Source of the DNA: Streptomyces sp. NBC_01232
GTDB taxonomy: Bacteria; Actinomycetota; Actinomycetes; Streptomycetales; Streptomycetaceae
Reading direction: 5' to 3'
Assembly: GCF_035989885.1 (NCBI RefSeq)
Contig: NZ_CP108518.1
Span: 1,860,001 to 1,924,000, forward strand
Length of the DNA stretch: 64,000 nucleotides
Under the pieces are notes generated by a model. It did no database searches, had not been told where the DNA came from, and worked only from the letters and a program-made list of their open reading frames with translations. This document shows positions 55,732 to 64,000 of the stretch, one piece after another. The first letter of the stretch is position 1. The number at the start of each line of letters is the position of its first letter. Made by a program: the position numbers and the translations under genes.

Positions 55732-56631
55732 TTAAGTGAGCAGCCGGACGGCCCGGGGGACGCACTCGGCGGTCACCGGCAGCAGCCCCAGGGGCTCGCC
55801 GTCCGCGTACGCGCTCAGGCCCGCCGCCTCCAGAGTGATCTTCCTGGCCCGGTGGACGGTCACCTTCGGGTGGCCGAGGTGGCGGCCCCTGTAGACCTGC
55901 GGGAACACCTTGAGCAGGGTGGCCCGGCTGCAGTCGCCGACCACCGTGATGTCGAAGAGCCCGTCGTCGGGGACGGCGTCCGCGCAGATCCGCATACCCC
56001 CGCCGTAGGAGGAGCCGTTGCCGACGGCGACCAGCGTGGCCTCGGTCTCGATCACCGGGCCGTCGTCGAGGGTGATCCGGTAGGGGAACGGCCGGAAGGC
56101 GGCCAGCTCCGCGATCATCGCCAGGTCGTACTTGAAGCGGCCGGCCGGCAGCCGCATCCGGTTGCCCCGGTCGTTGACCCGCGAGTCGAAGCCGGAGCAC
56201 AGCACGGTCCCGAACCACTGCTCGCAGTCGGCGCCGCCCACCCGGCCGAGGTCGATCTCCCGGATCCGGCCCTCCTTGAGGGCCTCGGCGGCCAGCCGCC
56301 CGGCCCGGGCCGGCTCCCGTACGGGCAGTCCCATGGCCCGCGCGAAGTCATTGCCGGTGCCCACCGCGACCACACCGAACGGCACCGGGGTTCCCGCCAG
56401 GGCCTGGAGCGCCAGGGAGACCATCCCGTCGCCGCCCACGGCGATCACCGCGCCGGTGCCCTCACGGACGGCGCCGGTCAGGCGGGCCAGCGCGTCGGGC
56501 GCGTCGGTGCCGACGACCGTCCGTACGGAGAAACCGGCTGCCCTGACAGCCGAAGCGGCCGGCTGCGCGGCGTGCGCGCCCCGGCCGCGTCCGGCGGTGG
56601 GATTGACGAAAAGGGTGACCTCGGGGCTCAT
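55732..56631 (-). CDS. Diacylglycerol/lipid kinase family protein
   Basis: A 299-residue lipid kinase of the DagK/YegS type. FVNPTAGRG at the N-terminus, the nucleotide-binding GTGAVIAVGGDGMVSLAL, and GVVAVGTGNDFARAMGL are diagnostic. The C-terminal beta domain carries GLFDITVVGDCSR and ADGEPLGLLP. It phosphorylates diacylglycerol or a related lipid (possibly a sphingoid base), returning it to phospholipid synthesis. It lies 46 bp upstream of helY and 39 bp downstream of tatC, which suggests one long minus-strand operon. Confidence 0.92.
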   Translation of the reverse strand: MSPEVTLFVNPTAGRGRGAHAAQPAASAVRAAGFSVRTVVGTDAPDALARLTGAVREGTGAVIAVGGDGMVSLALQALAGTPVPFGVVAVGTGNDFARAMGLPVREPARAGRLAAEALKEGRIREIDLGRVGGADCEQWFGTVLCSGFDSRVNDRGNRMRLPAGRFKYDLAMIAELAAFRPFPYRITLDDGPVIETEATLVAVGNGSSYGGGMRICADAVPDDGLFDITVVGDCSRATLLKVFPQVYRGRHLGHPKVTVHRARKITLEAAGLSAYADGEPLGLLPVTAECVPRAVRLLT

Positions 56632-56670
56632 CCAGCGGAATGTACGTCACCGGTCCCCGGAGGGCACCTG

Positions 56671-57636
56671 TCAGGTGGCGTCGTCGTAACCGTTGATCCG
56701 CTGGCGTCCGCCGTCGGCCTGTTCGGGCAGGGCCGCGGGGGCCGGGACCGTGTCCAGCTGCCCGATGGGCGCCGGGGTGAGGTCCAGCTCGGAGGCTTCG
56801 TCGTCGCTCAGTCCCGCGTCGGGGTCCTTGCGCCGGCGCCTGCGGTCGTTGAGGAGACACAGTCCGAGGGCCGCGAAGTACAGGGCCACGATCGGCAGGG
56901 CCAGCGCGAGCATGGTCGGCGGGTCACCGGTGGGGGTGGCGAAGGCGGCGAAGATCGTGATGCCGAGGACCATGCCCCGCCACCAGCCCGCCAGCCGCTT
57001 GCCGGTGAGCACACCGGTGAAGTTCAGGAGGATCAGCAGCAGCGGCAGCTCGAAGGCCAGGCCGAACACGATCACCATGCGGGTGACCAGGTCGAGGTAG
57101 TCGTCGACCGGCAGCAGGTTGCGCGCGTGGTCGGGGGTGAACTCGAGCATGATCATCGCGGTCTGCGGGAGGATCTTGTACGCGAGCACCGCGCCCGCCA
57201 TGAAGAGGGGCGCTCCGACCGCGACGAAGCTGCGCGCGTACTTCTTCTCGTGGCTGTGCAGCCCGGGCGCGGCGAATGCCCACAGCTGGTAGAGCCACAC
57301 CGGCGCGGAGAGCACCACGCCGGCCATCAGCGAGACCTTGAGGGCGATCGAGAACGCCGAGATGAGGCCGTTCACGGTCATGTCGGCGCAGGGGCGGCCG
57401 TTGCGCTGGGTCACCACACCGTTGGTGCAGCCGACGGAGTCGAGCATCGGCTTCAACAGGAAGTTGATGATGTCCCGGTAGAAGAAGGCGGCGAAGATCG
57501 TGATCACCAGGATCGCGATGACCGACTTCAGCAGGCGGTTCCGCAGCTCACGCAGGTGCTCGACGAGAGGCATACGCCCTTCGGCGTCCTTGGCCTGTCG
57601 TTCCTTCTTCTCCTGCTTGCGGGCAGAGTTGAGCAA
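56671..57636 (-). CDS. tatC: Sec-independent (Tat) translocase subunit TatC
   Basis: A 321-residue membrane protein with six helices, the receptor for twin-arginine signal peptides. MPLVEHLRELRNRLLKSV near residue 22 is the conserved cytoplasmic N-terminus and contains the functionally important HLRELR. The loop FEFTP-like segment appears as MLEFTPDHARNLLPVDDYL. An acidic Pro-rich C-terminal tail of about 60 residues is typical of actinobacteria. The start is TTG at 57636 with GGGACGTGGG upstream; the ATG at 57573 would cut the basic N-tail. Confidence 0.95.
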   Translation of the reverse strand: MLNSARKQEKKERQAKDAEGRMPLVEHLRELRNRLLKSVIAILVITIFAAFFYRDIINFLLKPMLDSVGCTNGVVTQRNGRPCADMTVNGLISAFSIALKVSLMAGVVLSAPVWLYQLWAFAAPGLHSHEKKYARSFVAVGAPLFMAGAVLAYKILPQTAMIMLEFTPDHARNLLPVDDYLDLVTRMVIVFGLAFELPLLLILLNFTGVLTGKRLAGWWRGMVLGITIFAAFATPTGDPPTMLALALPIVALYFAALGLCLLNDRRRRRKDPDAGLSDDEASELDLTPAPIGQLDTVPAPAALPEQADGGRQRINGYDDAT

Positions 57637-57683
57637 CCCACGTCCCTTGTCTCGTTGCAGATGACTGGCGTGTACGGCGGGTG

Positions 57684-57983
57684 TCAGCCCTGGGTGGTGC
57701 GGTTCGGCTCGCTCACCGGACGCGAGCTGCTGACGTCACCGGGCGCGGCCTGGATGGTGCGCGGGGCGACCGGCTGCTGCGCGGACTGGTCCGCCGCGGG
57801 AGCGGTCGTGGCGGCGTCCTCGCCGCCCTCGCCGTCCTTCTTCATGGCCTTGGCCTCGCTCTTGAGGATGCGGGCCGACTTGCCGAGGGAGCGGGCCATG
57901 TCGGGGAGCTTCTTGGCGCCGAACAGCAGGATGATGACCCCGAGAATGACGAAGATTTCCCAACCCCTGAGGTTGCCGAACAT
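57684..57983 (-). CDS. tatA: Sec-independent (Tat) translocase subunit TatA
   Basis: A 99-residue pore-forming Tat subunit. It has one short N-terminal helix ([15 protein letters not shown]), the hinge [16 protein letters not shown] with the conserved Phe-Gly, an amphipathic helix, and a disordered Ala/Glu/Pro-rich tail. GGAAG lies 7 nt before the ATG at 57983. tatC follows after 47 bp. The Tat pathway exports folded proteins; the twin-arginine-like glycoside-hydrolase at 14687 is a possible local client. tatB is not in the window. Confidence 0.96.
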   Translation of the reverse strand: MFGNLRGWEIFVILGVIILLFGAKKLPDMARSLGKSARILKSEAKAMKKDGEGGEDAATTAPAADQSAQQPVAPRTIQAAPGDVSSSRPVSEPNRTTQG

Positions 57984-58071
57984 AGGTATCTTCCTTTTCT
58001 CCGAGGATCACAGCACACCGGACGGGCGCCTAGGACGGTCTCTACCGAGGATCGTAACCCCAGGGGGTTAA

Positions 58072-58091
58072 CGCCCGGCAATCCCCGGGCG
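58072..58091 (-). terminator. Short hairpin upstream of tatA
   Basis: A 7-bp stem, CGCCCGG (58072–58078) with CCGGGCG (58085–58091), after the small membrane-protein gene. No U-tract. A weak promoter-like TTGCCG…TACGAT overlaps it (complement of 58051–58081), possibly driving tatA-tatC. Confidence 0.4.
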
Positions 58092-58152
58092 TCCCCGTCC
58101 TTGCGTCCTGACCGGTTCTTAATGCCCCGGTCACACGCATTGGTCCCGATTG

Positions 58153-58353
58153 TTACGGATGTACGCCGTGTCCCGCCCGGGCGAGGTCGACGGCGGCCCG
58201 CTCGAGATCGGCCGAGGCGTCCGTGATCCGGCGGCTGGCCTGCGCCACCTGCGCGGACAGCCTGCGCACCTCCCCGTACACGCGCACGGCCAGCACGGCG
58301 AGCACGGCCACTCCGAGGAAGCCCAGGGCAATTGCGAACATCGGCCACAGCAT
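58153..58353 (-). CDS. Small single-pass membrane protein
   Basis: A 66-residue protein: one N-terminal helix (about residues 3–24, MFAIALGFLGVAVLAVLAVRV), then an amphipathic charged segment (VRRLSAQVAQASRRITDASADLERAA) likely to form a coiled coil. Equivalent small proteins occur between the paf and tat genes in other Streptomyces, as far as I recall. No function is known. It lies in the same direction as its neighbours, 26 bp after the zinc-ribbon gene. Confidence 0.75.
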   Translation of the reverse strand: MLWPMFAIALGFLGVAVLAVLAVRVYGEVRRLSAQVAQASRRITDASADLERAAVDLARAGHGVHP

Positions 58354-58379
58354 GGGGCGAGCCTAGGCCACCGGCCGGT

Positions 58380-58607
58380 TCAGATGCTGCGCAGGGTGCT
58401 CACGCCACCGCCGGTCAGCAGTTCCACGATGCGCTCACCGGCCGGTTTGCGTACGGCGGCACCACATTCAGGACACGTGAAGGAGTAGAAGGTGGCCCGC
58501 CGGCTGCCGCCGATGGCCAGCCGCAGGGCACCCGCGTCCAGCTCGAAACGGGCCCGGCAATCGGGACAAGATGCCTTGAAGGCGACGGGTCCGGACGTTG
58601 GCGACAT
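58380..58607 (-). CDS. Zinc-ribbon-like small protein
   Basis: A 75-residue soluble protein with two CxxC pairs, SCPDCRARF and TCPECGAAV, about 30 residues apart. This spacing fits a zinc ribbon. The intervening strand segment is DAGALRLAIGGSRRATFYSF. It may be a nucleic-acid-binding or protein-binding accessory to the adjacent PafBC regulators, but this is only positional inference. It starts 15 bp after the pafC stop. Confidence 0.78.
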   Translation of the reverse strand: MSPTSGPVAFKASCPDCRARFELDAGALRLAIGGSRRATFYSFTCPECGAAVRKPAGERIVELLTGGGVSTLRSI

Positions 58608-58622
58608 CGACCGCGCTCCCCC

Positions 58623-59591
58623 TCAGACCTGTTCCCCGTACCCCGCGAGTGCGTCTCGAGCGGCGCTCCGCGCGCTCTCCGCCAGCTCTGCGGGGGCGAC
58701 GATCCGCCCCTCGCGCCCGAGCCGCAGCGCGAGCCTCCGCAACGAGGCCGGGTCCGGGCTGCGCAGCGTGATCCGCAGGCCGCCCCCGGTCAGCTCCTCC
58801 GCGCTGTCGTGCGGGTAGTACTCGGCGACCCAGCGCCCGCCCGGCCCCACCTCGACCACGACCTCCGGGTCCTCGGCGGCCGGCTGGACCAGGCCCTCGG
58901 ACAGGTCGCGCGGCTCGATGGCGGGCGGCTCGGCCCGCTCGTCCAGCAGCCGGATCTCAGCGACCCGGTCGAGGCGGAAGGTGCGCCGGGCCTCGGAGAG
59001 GTGGCACCAGCCCTCCATGTACGTGTGGCCCACGGCGAAGAGCCGGATCGGGTCGACCTTGCGCTCGGTGAGCTCGTCGCGCGCCGGGGAGTAGTAGCGC
59101 ACCCACAGCCGTCGGCGCTCCGCGATGGCCCGGTCGACGTCCGCGAAGACCCCGCCCTCGGACTCGAAGGTCACCGACAGCCGGGAGCTGGCCCCGGCCA
59201 CCTCGCCCGCGGCCGCCTCCAGCTTGGCCGTGGCGCGCAGCAGGGCGTCCCGGTCGCTCTCGCGCAGCCCGGGCAGGGTGGCCACCGCGCGCGCGGCCAC
59301 CAGCAGCGCGGTCGCCTCGTCGGCGGCGAGGCGCAGCGGCTCCGCGGTGGACTCCCCCGAGGCATCGGGATTGCGCCACCAGATGCGCTCCCCGTCGGTG
59401 TCGATGTCGAGCAGGTCCCCGCCCCGGAAGCTCGTCCCGCACATGGGCAGCACGTCGAGGTCCGAGATCAGCTCGTCCTCGGTGATCCCGAAGGCGCGCG
59501 CGACGTCCGCGACGTGCGCACCGGGGCGCTCGCGCAGGTACGTCACCAGGGACAGCATCCGGCGGGTCTGGTCGATGGCGTTGGCAGCCAT
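58623..59591 (-). CDS. pafC: WYL-domain regulator PafC
   Basis: A 322-residue transcription factor with an N-terminal winged helix (about residues 10–70; LVTYLRERPGAHVADVARAFGITEDELISDLDVL) and a WYL domain (about 155–225; RRLWVRYYSPARDELTERKVDP…MEGWCHLSEARRTFRLDRV), followed by the WCX extension. PafB and PafC form the heterodimeric activator of RecA/LexA-independent DNA-damage genes in mycobacteria. The WYL domain is thought to sense a single-stranded nucleic acid ligand. It lies 91 bp downstream of pafB. Confidence 0.92.
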   Translation of the reverse strand: MAANAIDQTRRMLSLVTYLRERPGAHVADVARAFGITEDELISDLDVLPMCGTSFRGGDLLDIDTDGERIWWRNPDASGESTAEPLRLAADEATALLVAARAVATLPGLRESDRDALLRATAKLEAAAGEVAGASSRLSVTFESEGGVFADVDRAIAERRRLWVRYYSPARDELTERKVDPIRLFAVGHTYMEGWCHLSEARRTFRLDRVAEIRLLDERAEPPAIEPRDLSEGLVQPAAEDPEVVVEVGPGGRWVAEYYPHDSAEELTGGGLRITLRSPDPASLRRLALRLGREGRIVAPAELAESARSAARDALAGYGEQV

Positions 59592-59682
59592 GCTGGTACG
59601 TCTCCCCCTCAGGGCACGTCTGTGGATGTCGCTGTTGTCGAACGGTGCGGCCGCGGATCGGCCGCCGGGCCCACGGACGCCG

Positions 59683-60639
59683 TCAGGCCCCGGCGACGGC
59701 CCGCAGCCGGTCCACGACGTCCGCCCGCAGGTCGGCGGGGCCGACCACGACGACGTCGGGCCCGAACTCCACCAGCCAGGCGTCCAGCCCGTGCCCGTAC
59801 GGGATCTCCAGCTCGTCCCAGCCGTTCCCGCCCTCGCGCACCGCGGTGGCCTTGGCCCGCAGCGGGTAGCCCGCCCCGGCCCTCAGCCGGATCAGCGCGC
59901 TGCGGTCCGCGCTCTCCCCGGCCCAGCTCGCCACGGTCTCCCGTACGGTCACCACGTCCGGCACCTCGGCGGTGTACTTCGCGGCCCGGGAACGGACCTT
60001 GCCGGTGATCCGGGAGAGCCGGAACACCCGCTCCGCGCCGCGGTCCCGGTCGTAGCCGGCCAGGTACCAGTGGCCGCGCCAGCATTCCAGCGCCCAGGGC
60101 TCGACCTGACGGGCCTCGGGGCGGGCTGCGGTGGACTTGCGGTAGTCGAAGACCACCGGCCGACGGTCCCGGCAGGCCAGCATCAACGGCTCGAAGGCCG
60201 CCTCGTGGACCGGGATGCGCGGCTCGATCGCGCTGTGCTGACCCTCGTACGGGTCCTCCGCCTCGGGCATCCCGCCCGCGCGCAGCTTCTGCAGGGCCCC
60301 GCTGGCGGCCCCCGCCAGCCGTGCCTGCTGCCACACCTTGGCCGCCAGCCCCAGGGCGGCGGCCTCCTCGGCGTCCAGCGAGACGGGAGGCAGCCGGTTG
60401 CTGTCGCGGCGGGCCAAGTAGCCCGTCTCGCCGTCCAGGTTCTCCACCGTCTCGATGACGAGGCCGAGTTCGCGCAGATCGTCCTTGTCCCGCTCGAACA
60501 TGCGGTTGAAGGACTCGTCGTTGCCGGCCTCCATGTAGGCCTCGATGGAACCGCGCAACTCGCGCTTGCTGAGCGGCCGGCGGGTCCCCAGCAGACACAG
60601 CGCCAGATTCATCAGCCGCTCGGCCTTGGCAATCGCCAT
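59683..60639 (-). CDS. pafB: WYL-domain regulator PafB
   Basis: A 318-residue partner of PafC. The winged helix is at about residues 1–65 (ERLMNLALCLLGTRRPLSKRELRGSIEAY; DKDDLRELGLVI). The WYL region is at about 140–210 (RRPVVFDYRKSTAARPEARQVEPWAL…WYLAGYDRDRGAERVFRLSRI), then a WCX domain. The ATG at 60639 has GGAAGGG upstream, and the 50 codons before it are low-complexity terminator DNA. Unlike in mycobacteria, two FKBP genes separate it from pafA. Confidence 0.92.
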   Translation of the reverse strand: MAIAKAERLMNLALCLLGTRRPLSKRELRGSIEAYMEAGNDESFNRMFERDKDDLRELGLVIETVENLDGETGYLARRDSNRLPPVSLDAEEAAALGLAAKVWQQARLAGAASGALQKLRAGGMPEAEDPYEGQHSAIEPRIPVHEAAFEPLMLACRDRRPVVFDYRKSTAARPEARQVEPWALECWRGHWYLAGYDRDRGAERVFRLSRITGKVRSRAAKYTAEVPDVVTVRETVASWAGESADRSALIRLRAGAGYPLRAKATAVREGGNGWDELEIPYGHGLDAWLVEFGPDVVVVGPADLRADVVDRLRAVAGA

Positions 60640-60755
60640 CGACGCCCTTCCGCCCTTCTCCGCCTGCACATCCGTCGGACCGTCACACGGGCACGCCCGG
60701 ATGGACGAGCCCGTGACCGCTGACCGTACCGCCCCGGCGCGTCCGGGCAAAAGCG

Positions 60756-60785
60756 AGGGGCCCCCGCCGGACGGCGGGGGCCCCT
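60756..60785 (-). terminator. Terminator after the FKBP genes
   Basis: A perfect 13-bp stem (60756–60768 with 60773–60785) and a GGAC loop, 22 bp after the FKBP stop. It should separate the FKBP pair from pafB-pafC. Confidence 0.8.
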
Positions 60786-60807
60786 GCACCGATCGCGGAT
60801 GTCCGGA

Positions 60808-61185
60808 TCAGCCGACCTTGACCAGGTCGCAGACGAAGATCAGCGTCTCGCCCGGGGCGATCGCGCCGCCCGCGCCACGGTCGCCGTAGGCGAGGTGGGC
60901 GGGGATGACCAGCTTGCGGCGGCCGCCGACCTTCATGCCCTGGACGCCCTGGTCCCAGCCGGCGATGACCTGGCCGACACCGAGCTGGAACTGCAGCGCG
61001 GAACCGCGGTTCCAGGAGGCGTCGAACTCCTCACCGGTGGAGAAGGCCACGCCCACGTAGTGCACGGAGACGAGGTCGCCCTTCTTGGCCTCCGCGCCCT
61101 CACCGACCCATTCATCCTTGATCACGAGGTCCTTGGGGGCGTCGCCCTCGGGGAAGTCGATCTCGGGCTTCTGGAGGTCACTCAC
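60808..61185 (-). CDS. FKBP-type peptidyl-prolyl isomerase, cytoplasmic
   Basis: A 125-residue single-domain FKBP. VSVHYVGVAFSTGEEFDASW, GQVIAGWDQGVQGMKVGGRRKLVIPAHLAYGDRG and TLIFVCDLVKV cover the whole fold and the hydrophobic active-site pocket. It accelerates proline cis-trans isomerisation and would be the FK506/rapamycin target of the cell. The GTG at 61185 has AGGAG just upstream; the ATG 15 bp earlier lies in that site. No signal peptide. It follows the lipoprotein FKBP by 43 bp. Confidence 0.93.
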   Translation of the reverse strand: MSDLQKPEIDFPEGDAPKDLVIKDEWVGEGAEAKKGDLVSVHYVGVAFSTGEEFDASWNRGSALQFQLGVGQVIAGWDQGVQGMKVGGRRKLVIPAHLAYGDRGAGGAIAPGETLIFVCDLVKVG

Positions 61186-61228
61186 GGAACTTCTCCTCAT
61201 ACGTACGAAACGGTCAACCGGAACAGTC

Positions 61229-62170
61229 TTACATCACGGCGAGGATGTCGAGGCTGAAGACCAGCGTCGACTTCGCCGGGATGGTGCCCTGCTCCTTGTC
61301 GCCGAAGGCCATGTCCGGCGGGATGACCAGCAGGATGCGGCTGCCGACCTTCTTGCCGATCAGGCCTTCCTTCAGACCCTTGACCGAAAGCTCACCCAGC
61401 GGCCAGGTGACCGTCTGGTCACTGGTGTAGGTGCTCTCGAAGGACTTGTCGTCCTTCCAGGTCTTGCCGTTGAACTTGACGACGACGCTGTCGGTGTCCT
61501 TCACGACCGCGCCGTCACCCTCGAGGACGTAGTTCGAGACCAGCTTGGCCGGCTCGGCGGTGTCCTTCGGGACGGTCACGGAGACTTCCTTGCCGTCCGC
61601 GTTCGTGCCGACCTTGGGCAGGTCCTTGTTCTCCTGGGCGACTTCCTTGCCCGTGGCCGAGGCCGGGACGGTGGCGCCCTTGACGATGTCCACGACGAAG
61701 ACCAGCGTGGCGTTCGGCTTGATCTTCTCGCCCGAACCCTGGGCGCCGTAGCCGAGCTCCGGCGGGATCACGAGCTCGACGCGGCTGCCGACCTTCTGAC
61801 CCTCGAGGCCCTGGTCCCAGCCCTTGATGACGGCGCCGGCGCCGATGGTCAGGTCGAACGGCGCGGGCCGCCCGAAGCTCTGGTCGAACGGCTCCTTGCC
61901 GTCCCACACCTGACCGAGGTAGTTGACCTGCGCGATGTCGTTCTTCTTCAGCACCTGCCCGGTGCCCTCGCTGATGGTCACCACCTTCAGCTCCTTGGGC
62001 GGCGTGCCCTTCCCCTTCGACAGGGTGGGCGTCTCCCCGAACGCGGCACCCTTGGTGATCGCGGGAGCCCCGTTCTTCATCTGGGCGGAGTCGGAGCCGC
62101 TGTCGTCGCCACACGCTGCGGTCGTCAGCAGCAGGAGGGGTACGACAAGCAGGCCGGCAAGTCGGCGCAC
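61229..62170 (-). CDS. FKBP-type isomerase lipoprotein with two FKBP domains
   Basis: A 313-residue exported lipoprotein. The signal sequence ends in the lipobox LTTAAC with the lipid-accepting cysteine near residue 20. The first FKBP domain (about 65–165) is well conserved (VNYLGQVWDGKEPFDQSF; GWDQGLEGQKVGSRVELVIPPELGYG). The second (about 200–313) is more divergent, with WPLGELSVKGLKEGLIGKKVGSRILLVIPP. It probably assists folding of exported proteins at the membrane surface. The start is GTG at 62170. The tandem with a cytoplasmic FKBP suggests duplication. Confidence 0.93.
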   Translation of the reverse strand: MRRLAGLLVVPLLLLTTAACGDDSGSDSAQMKNGAPAITKGAAFGETPTLSKGKGTPPKELKVVTISEGTGQVLKKNDIAQVNYLGQVWDGKEPFDQSFGRPAPFDLTIGAGAVIKGWDQGLEGQKVGSRVELVIPPELGYGAQGSGEKIKPNATLVFVVDIVKGATVPASATGKEVAQENKDLPKVGTNADGKEVSVTVPKDTAEPAKLVSNYVLEGDGAVVKDTDSVVVKFNGKTWKDDKSFESTYTSDQTVTWPLGELSVKGLKEGLIGKKVGSRILLVIPPDMAFGDKEQGTIPAKSTLVFSLDILAVM

Positions 62171-62224
62171 GGGTTCCTCAGATCTCAGACGGCAAAGCGG
62201 TCGCTCGCCACTCTAAGCCGTGCG

Positions 62225-62257
62225 CAGGGCCCCGTACGAGAGACGTACGGGGCCCTG
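62225..62257 (-). terminator. Terminator of pafA
   Basis: A perfect 14-bp stem, CAGGGCCCCGTACG (62225–62238) with its complement at 62244–62257, and an AGAGA loop, about 50 bp after the pafA stop. Confidence 0.85.
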
Positions 62258-62307
62258 GTGACGAGTGCGATGTCACACTGCGGCCACTCTGCGGCCGCTC
62301 TGCGGTC

Positions 62308-63669
62308 CTACATGCCGGCGATCAGCTTCTCCACCCGGTCGTCCACCGACCGGAACGGGTCCTTGCACAGCACCGTCCGCTGCGCCTGATCATTGAGCTT
62401 CAGGTGCACCCAGTCGACCGTGAAGTCCCGCCGCTGCTCCTGCGCCCGGCGGATGAAGTCGCCGCGCAGCCGCGCACGCGTCGTCTGCGGGGGCACCGAC
62501 TTGCCCTCGAAGATCTTGAGGTCGTTGCAGATCCGTGCCGCCTGCCCCTTGCGCTCCAGCAGGTAGTACAGACCGCGCCGACGGTGGATGTCGTGATACG
62601 CGAGGTCTATCTGAGCCACCCGCGGATTCGACATGGTCATGTTGTGCTTGGCCCGGTACCGCTCGATCAGCTGGTACTTCATGACCCAGTCGATCTCGGT
62701 CCCGATCCGGTCCAGGTCCTCCGCGTCGATCGCGTCGAGCGTGCGACCCCACAGCTCCAGCACCTGGTCCACCACGCCGGTACGAATGCCCCGGCGCTCG
62801 GCGAAGTCCACCGCCTTGTCGTAGTACTCCCGCTGGATCTCCAGTGCGGAGGCCTCCCGGCCGCTCGCCAGGCGCACCTTGCGCTGACCCGTGATGTCGT
62901 GGCTGACCTCGCGGATCGCCCGGATCGGGTTCTCCAGGGTCAGGTCCCGCATCACCGTGCCCGCCTCGATCATGCGCAGCACCAGGTCGGTGGCCCCGAC
63001 CTTGAGCAGCATGGTCGTCTCGGACATGTTCGAGTCACCGACGATGACGTGCAGCCTGCGGTAGCGCTCGGCGTCCGCGTGCGGCTCGTCCCGGGTGTTG
63101 ATGATCGGCCGCGAGCGGGTCGTGGCAGAGCTGACGCCCTCCCAGATGTGCTCGGCCCGCTGGCTCACGCAGTAGACCGCACCCCGCGGCGTCTGCAGCA
63201 CCTTGCCGGCGCCGCAGATCAGCTGCCGCGTGACAAGGAACGGAATGAGAATGTCCGCCAGGCGGGAGAATTCCCCGTGCCGGGCCACCAGGTAGTTCTC
63301 GTGGCAGCCGTACGAGTTGCCCGCCGAGTCGGTGTTGTTCTTGAAGAGATAGACGTCGCCCGCGATTCCCTCCTCGTGCAGGCGGCGTTCGGCGTCGACG
63401 AGCAGACCTTCGAGAATGCGCTCGCCTGCTTTGTCGTGTGTGACCAGCTCGGTCACGTTGTCGCATTCGGGAGTTGCATATTCCGGATGCGAACCCACGT
63501 CGAGGTACAGGCGGGCGCCGTTCCGCAGGAAGACATTGCTGCTGCGGCCCCATGACACAACACGGCGGAAGAGGTAGCGCGCCACTTCGTCAGGAGACAG
63601 TCGGCGCTGTCCCCTGAACGTGCACGTGACGCCGTACTCGTTCTCCAGCCCGAAAATGCGGCGGTCCAT
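62308..63669 (-). CDS. pafA: Pup–protein ligase PafA
   Basis: Links the small protein Pup through its C-terminal glutamate to lysines of target proteins, marking them for the actinobacterial proteasome. The 453-residue protein begins [18 protein letters not shown], with the metal-binding acidic residues of the glutamine-synthetase-like fold. [20 protein letters not shown] and [31 protein letters not shown] segments follow. The C-terminal domain ([21 protein letters not shown]) closes the protein. A -10-like TAATGT sits just upstream of the ATG, so the message may have almost no leader. dop, pup and the proteasome genes are presumably beyond the right edge. Confidence 0.96.
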   Translation of the reverse strand: MDRRIFGLENEYGVTCTFRGQRRLSPDEVARYLFRRVVSWGRSSNVFLRNGARLYLDVGSHPEYATPECDNVTELVTHDKAGERILEGLLVDAERRLHEEGIAGDVYLFKNNTDSAGNSYGCHENYLVARHGEFSRLADILIPFLVTRQLICGAGKVLQTPRGAVYCVSQRAEHIWEGVSSATTRSRPIINTRDEPHADAERYRRLHVIVGDSNMSETTMLLKVGATDLVLRMIEAGTVMRDLTLENPIRAIREVSHDITGQRKVRLASGREASALEIQREYYDKAVDFAERRGIRTGVVDQVLELWGRTLDAIDAEDLDRIGTEIDWVMKYQLIERYRAKHNMTMSNPRVAQIDLAYHDIHRRRGLYYLLERKGQAARICNDLKIFEGKSVPPQTTRARLRGDFIRRAQEQRRDFTVDWVHLKLNDQAQRTVLCKDPFRSVDDRVEKLIAGM

Positions 63670-63797
63670 GACTGAACATTACGCCTTCTGCCCTCTTCTG
63701 AAACCGGGTTCGGGAGCGCCGTTTCGATCAGTTCCCGTCAGCGGGCCGAATGGGCGCCCCGATCACGGCCCGATCGGCCCATCCCGCGCACCACCGC

Positions 63798-64000
63798 TCA
63801 GCCCGTCGGCGAGACATGTGACGGCACGTCACGGAAGCCTTCCGACGCACCGTCAGGCGAAGCCGCCACCGCGCGGCTGCGGCCGCCGGTTGCCAGCGCC
63901 CGCTGAGTGACCATCAGGACCAGCAGCGCCGAGAAGCCCGCCACGCTCGCCACGCCGAAGCCCGCCGCGGTACCGCCCAGCTCCACAGCCGGCCCCGCCG
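63798..64000 (-). CDS. C-terminal end of an MFS-type transporter (cut by window edge)
   Basis: The minus-strand frame is open to the window edge and encodes one hydrophobic helix (about FGVASVAGFSALLVLMVTQ), followed by a basic and polar C-terminal tail of some 35 residues. The Gly/Ala-rich approach and final helix fit the last membrane span of a major-facilitator transporter, but so little is visible that other permeases are possible. It lies upstream of pafA on the same strand, separated by 128 bp that hold the pafA promoter region. Confidence 0.55.
   Translation of the reverse strand, partial: AGPAVELGGTAAGFGVASVAGFSALLVLMVTQRALATGGRSRAVAASPDGASEGFRDVPSHVSPTG

Overview
The window is a 64-kb piece of a Streptomyces-type actinomycete chromosome. 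Evidence: very high GC with strong G/C at third codon positions, many GTG and some TTG starts, strong GGAGG-type ribosome sites, and typical actinobacterial families (PafA/PafB/PafC, mycosin, DUF1844, DUF1918, TIGR04222, NsdA-like regulators, DmdR-type iron box). From memory the order (argH … argR-D-B-J-C … pheST … infC-rpmI-rplT … glnA4 … tatAC … pafA) follows the core of the S. coelicolor chromosome. No phage, transposase, CRISPR array, tRNA or rRNA gene was seen.

Layout. (1) 1–11.1 kb: arginine biosynthesis on the minus strand. argH (cut by the left edge) and argG lie apart from the tightly overlapping argC-J-B-D-R operon, separated by a HEAT-repeat gene, a flavin-barrel protein, an L,D-transpeptidase and a TIGR04222 membrane protein. 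The argG and argC promoters share one architecture with an ARG-box-like core over the -10. (2) 11.4–19.6 kb: a catalytically dead phosphatase homologue, a MocR regulator and EamA exporter whose start codons overlap, a secreted glycoside-hydrolase-like protein, a 3-hydroxyacyl-CoA dehydrogenase, a Nudix enzyme, an NsdA-like regulator and a decayed SpoIIE-phosphatase tail. (3) 19.6–28 kb: translation genes pheS-pheT and infC-rpmI-rplT, with a sensor kinase and a TrmH-type RNA methyltransferase. infC has a probable AUC start and a long structured leader carrying a terminator. (4) 28–34 kb: SseB, an orphan mycosin protease and its membrane partner, a PLP amino-acid deaminase/aldolase, a secreted HAD phosphatase.

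(5) 34–41 kb: a divergent cluster best read as gamma-glutamylation-dependent ethanolamine use: SDR, aldehyde dehydrogenase and GlnA4-like ligase on one strand; GntR/FCD regulator, ethanolamine-type permease and gamma-glutamyl hydrolase on the other. A bipartite motif, AAGGTA-N8-AACCATTGC, sits upstream of both the regulator and the permease. (6) 41–52.8 kb: mixed accessory genes, including a thioesterase that looks N-terminally truncated, a LysR/TDT-transporter pair, a PASTA membrane protein, an XRE-cupin regulator coupled to a metal-receptor protein, a 5'-3' exonuclease, an iron-boxed siderophore reductase, a serine hydrolase, an RluA pseudouridine synthase and a TetR regulator. (7) 52.8–64 kb: helY, a diacylglycerol kinase, tatC, tatA, pafC, pafB, two FKBP isomerases and pafA. 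This is the mycobacterial pafA-pafB-pafC-tatA-tatC-helY order with insertions, linking Pup ligation, DNA-damage transcription control, Tat export and RNA helicase genes. The right edge cuts an MFS transporter.

The strongest leads for follow-up are the bipartite operator in the ethanolamine cluster, the infC leader, the MocR/EamA start-codon overlap flanked by direct repeats, and the paired ArgR promoters. I see no wholly new multi-gene system; most of the window is recognisable core chromosome.
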